From Allomyces macrogynus ATCC 38327 (Eukaryota > Blastocladiomycota > Blastocladiomycetes > Blastocladiales > Blastocladiaceae), in NCBI GenBank assembly GCA_000151295.1, contig GG745375.1, positions 171,131 to 235,130 of the forward strand: a stretch of DNA of 64,000 bases, read 5' to 3'. Of this stretch, positions 61,783-64,000 are shown one piece after another. The notes under the pieces are model-generated. The model had not been told where the DNA came from. It did no database searches and saw nothing but the letters and a program-made list of their open reading frames with translations. The translations under genes were made by a program, and so were the position numbers. Every line of letters begins with the position of its first letter. The stretch's first letter is position 1.

Positions 61783-64000
61783 TCACGCCGCGGGCACGCC
61801 AAACTTGGTGCGAAGGTCCGCGACGACCTTGTTCAGCTTCTCCACCTTGTTGCTCATCTCCACCATCTGCCGCGCGAGCTCGCCAATCGGCTCCTTGACG
61901 CACTTGGCCGCCAACTCGCGCTCATCGATCGTGGCCTCGTCGAGCGCGGTCTGCAGCTCATCCTCGTTGGCCTCGTCGAGCCGCACCGTTTTCACCAACT
62001 CTGTCGCCGCCGCGTGCGCACGAAGCATACCGAGCCGCATGTCACGCACGAGCTGGCGGTACCGGCGCACGGCGCGCGGGACATAGACTGGTAGCATCAG
62101 CCCGCGGCCCGGCTCCTTGCCCTCGCGCGCGACTTGCAACTCCTCGAACTCGACCTGCATCGCCGGTGTCAGCGCGTGCTTGCTTTGCTCGGCCTGTAAG
62201 GCCCGGAACCGGCGCATGCGCACGACCCACACCTTGACCGCCGTGTGCACGCGCTCAGGCAGACGAATCGCGTGCCGTTGTTGCTCCTTGCGCATGAGCG
62301 CCTCCAGATTCTCCGCGCTTGACCCCGTGCTGGCTGCTGGACCGCGATCCTCGTCCAAGTCCATGCGCCGGATCTCGACCGGCTTCACGGGCGCCGCCGC
62401 GGCGCCCTTCTCGCCGTGGCCATAAATGTTGACGTGCCAGACGTTGAGGCTCGGGTACTGCACAACCAACCGTTGCGGCAGCATGCTCAGGTGCGGGTTG
62501 AGTTGGAAACGGCCAGAAGTCCCCGGCTCCATGCTGATGCACACAAAGAGGCTCTCGCCGGCGCTCGCGACCTGCGCCAAGTGCACGTTGAACTGGTTCT
62601 GTGCCAGCGCCCACCGGTCCACCACGATCGCGCCATACGTCATGGTCGGCGCGAGATGACCGTCTTCATTGAGCAGCAGACCGCGCTCGACCAAGGTGTG
62701 CAGGCCGCGCTGCTGCTTCCCAAAGTTGAAGTGGAACAGGAGCTGCAGGACCGCGAGCCGCGTGCGGAACTGGTTCATGCTGAGCTGGTCCGTGAGCTGC
62801 GACTCAGCCAGACGCCAAACGGTGTGGTCCTTGGCCAAAATCTTGGAGACCAGGTGCGCCATCGTGACGCACATGTCGTAACACGAGACGGGGATGTGGC
62901 GACGACGCGGATAGGCAAACAGCGCCAAGTGTGCGCTAAACAGCGCGGGATCAATCGTGTCGAGCAGCGTCATCAGCCGCTCCGTGAGCACGACCGAGTC
63001 GAAGCGCATGGTGAGCACGAGCAAGAGCGTCGTGGCACGCTCGAGGTGGAACAACAAGTCGAGCACGTCGACGGTCTTGTGCAGCCTTTTCATGGTCAGC
63101 ACTTGACTGAAGCAATCAAAGAGCGCGCGACACCCGTCGTAGAGATGCCAATGCCGAGAGCCGTCCCGCATTTCGTAGGGCAAGTGGATACGTGTTAATC
63201 CCTCGTGCAGTCGGCACAAGAATGCAGGCTGGTCGGGCGGACTGGGAAATTCGCCGTGGTACGAGCCCATCAGGCAGAGTGCGCGCACAACATTGCCGGC
63301 CGCAAAGCCGCTGCCGCTCGACAAATCAAGGAGACCGCGATACGCGACCTGTACCTCGTTGCTCTTGCGAATCTGTGCGAGCTCGACCGCGTTGATGCCC
63401 GAAATTGACGCGGGAAAGAGCGACCGGAACCAGCCAGACGGAGGAGCGGGCAGCGACTGGTCGCCCGTGCGCGACCTGATATCCAGCATCAACTCGAACG
63501 CGGCCAGCTGCAGGTAAAAGCGGTCGAGCGCGGCCTGGTGCCGAGCATCGCGCGTCGCGAGCTTGGCGCCCGCGTGCTCCATGCGTCGAATAATCTTACT
63601 CAAGAAATCGACCAGGATACGGGCAGCGGTGCAAAGACGCTCCGTGAGGGCCTTCGACAAACGCGCGCAAAGTGTTTCCGACTTCACCATGACAAGATCG
63701 CCCTTGACATTGCACTTGGATTCGACTCGAGCAGCGTCTTTTGCGTCGCTCTTTCCGTCTCCTTTCGTGTCCCCCTCGCCGCTTTTCAAGCTGCCTGTCC
63801 CGTGAGCATCGCCAGTGTCGTCAGCTTGAGCGGCTCTTGTTCCCTTGACCTGATCGTCACCCTCACCCTTCGCCTCTACACGAGCGGAGCGCTTCGGCGC
63901 ACGGCGCTTGTTGCCCTTGGCGCCCACTTGAGGAGCGCCTTTCGCTTCGCCAATATCAGCGCCATTGGCGTCGCTCTTGGCATCGACAAGAGCGGGGCGG
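61783..64000 (-). CDS. large unrecognised protein, N-terminus beyond the right edge
   Basis: An uninterrupted minus-strand frame of 739 codons from the window edge to TGA/TAA-type stop at 61783. There is no ATG near the edge, so the start lies outside. The visible N-terminus is charged and disordered (Lys/Asp/Gly, with repeated GDxKGDGKSDAKD-like runs). The rest looks globular and helical: LTERLCTAARILVDFLSKII, LDRFYLQLAAFELMLDIRS, LHKTVDVLDLLFHLERATTL, FNVHLAQVASAGESLFVCIS, and a C-terminal coiled coil ELARQMVEMSNKVEKLNKVV. No catalytic motif or known domain is recognised. Codon use and lack of frame breaks support a real gene. Confidence 0.7.
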   Translation of the reverse strand, partial: RPALVDAKSDANGADIGEAKGAPQVGAKGNKRRAPKRSARVEAKGEGDDQVKGTRAAQADDTGDAHGTGSLKSGEGDTKGDGKSDAKDAARVESKCNVKGDLVMVKSETLCARLSKALTERLCTAARILVDFLSKIIRRMEHAGAKLATRDARHQAALDRFYLQLAAFELMLDIRSRTGDQSLPAPPSGWFRSLFPASISGINAVELAQIRKSNEVQVAYRGLLDLSSGSGFAAGNVVRALCLMGSYHGEFPSPPDQPAFLCRLHEGLTRIHLPYEMRDGSRHWHLYDGCRALFDCFSQVLTMKRLHKTVDVLDLLFHLERATTLLLVLTMRFDSVVLTERLMTLLDTIDPALFSAHLALFAYPRRRHIPVSCYDMCVTMAHLVSKILAKDHTVWRLAESQLTDQLSMNQFRTRLAVLQLLFHFNFGKQQRGLHTLVERGLLLNEDGHLAPTMTYGAIVVDRWALAQNQFNVHLAQVASAGESLFVCISMEPGTSGRFQLNPHLSMLPQRLVVQYPSLNVWHVNIYGHGEKGAAAAPVKPVEIRRMDLDEDRGPAASTGSSAENLEALMRKEQQRHAIRLPERVHTAVKVWVVRMRRFRALQAEQSKHALTPAMQVEFEELQVAREGKEPGRGLMLPVYVPRAVRRYRQLVRDMRLGMLRAHAAATELVKTVRLDEANEDELQTALDEATIDERELAAKCVKEPIGELARQMVEMSNKVEKLNKVVADLRTKFGVPAA

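Overview
The window is nuclear DNA from a GC-rich eukaryote. Almost every gene carries short spliceosomal introns (mostly 58-76 nt, GT-AG, donors typically GTACGT or GTGCGT). Gene content (GATA factor with an N-terminal DUF1752 motif, DPM3, cofilin, EngB-type mitochondrial GTPase, ribosomal protein eS25, AP-1 gamma adaptin, YIF1, GRAM/VASt protein, tyrosinase, secreted subtilase, Ser/Thr-rich wall-type protein) fits a zoosporic, early-diverging fungus. A blastocladiomycete such as Allomyces is my best guess; this is inference. Two assembly gaps lie at 18524-19216 and 36536-36674.

Layout. 1-8 kb: a gene entering from the left edge, an RPA34-like Pol I subunit, DPM3, cofilin, a SEC14/CRAL-TRIO protein and a secreted tyrosinase. 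8-11 kb: telomerase reverse transcriptase (TERT) on the minus strand, in about 14 exons, with visible damage. 12-15 kb: a large secreted Ser/Thr/Pro-rich protein with Cys modules. 17.5-25 kb: an S9 peptidase interrupted by a gap, then a divergent pair of novel membrane proteins. 25-27.4 kb: EngB GTPase and eS25. 28.8-32 kb: two Gln/Ser/Tyr-repeat genes. 33.3-37.4 kb: a subtilase whose C-terminus carries the same Cys module as the 12-15 kb protein. 38-49 kb: a periplasmic-binding-fold type I membrane protein, a WD40 protein, a GRAM/VASt sterol-transfer-type protein, AP-1 gamma and tRNA-Arg(CCU). 50.3-53.1 kb: an 864-bp inverted repeat whose arms each hold one copy of the Gln/Ser/Tyr-repeat gene. 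53.6-64 kb: GATA factor, YIF1, a GRDP/DUF1399 protein and a large unrecognised protein leaving the right edge.

How genes relate. Most are unrelated housekeeping genes. Several bear on the secretory pathway and cell surface: YIF1 and AP-1 gamma (Golgi traffic), DPM3 (ER glycosylation donor), and the tyrosinase, subtilase, Ser/Thr-rich protein and two or three type I membrane proteins that are their likely cargo. Two local gene families stand out. One is a Gln/Ser/Tyr-repeat family of four copies with a conserved intron. The other is a C-x2-C-P-x-G-x-K-T module shared by a wall-type protein and a subtilase tail.

Reading frames break by single bases at short homopolymers in many otherwise conserved genes (AP-1 gamma, EngB, GATA, GRDP, S9 peptidase, subtilase). 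I read most of these as assembly error. The TERT damage goes further: a nonsense codon, altered splice acceptors and a catalytic Asp-to-Asn change. It deserves separate attention.
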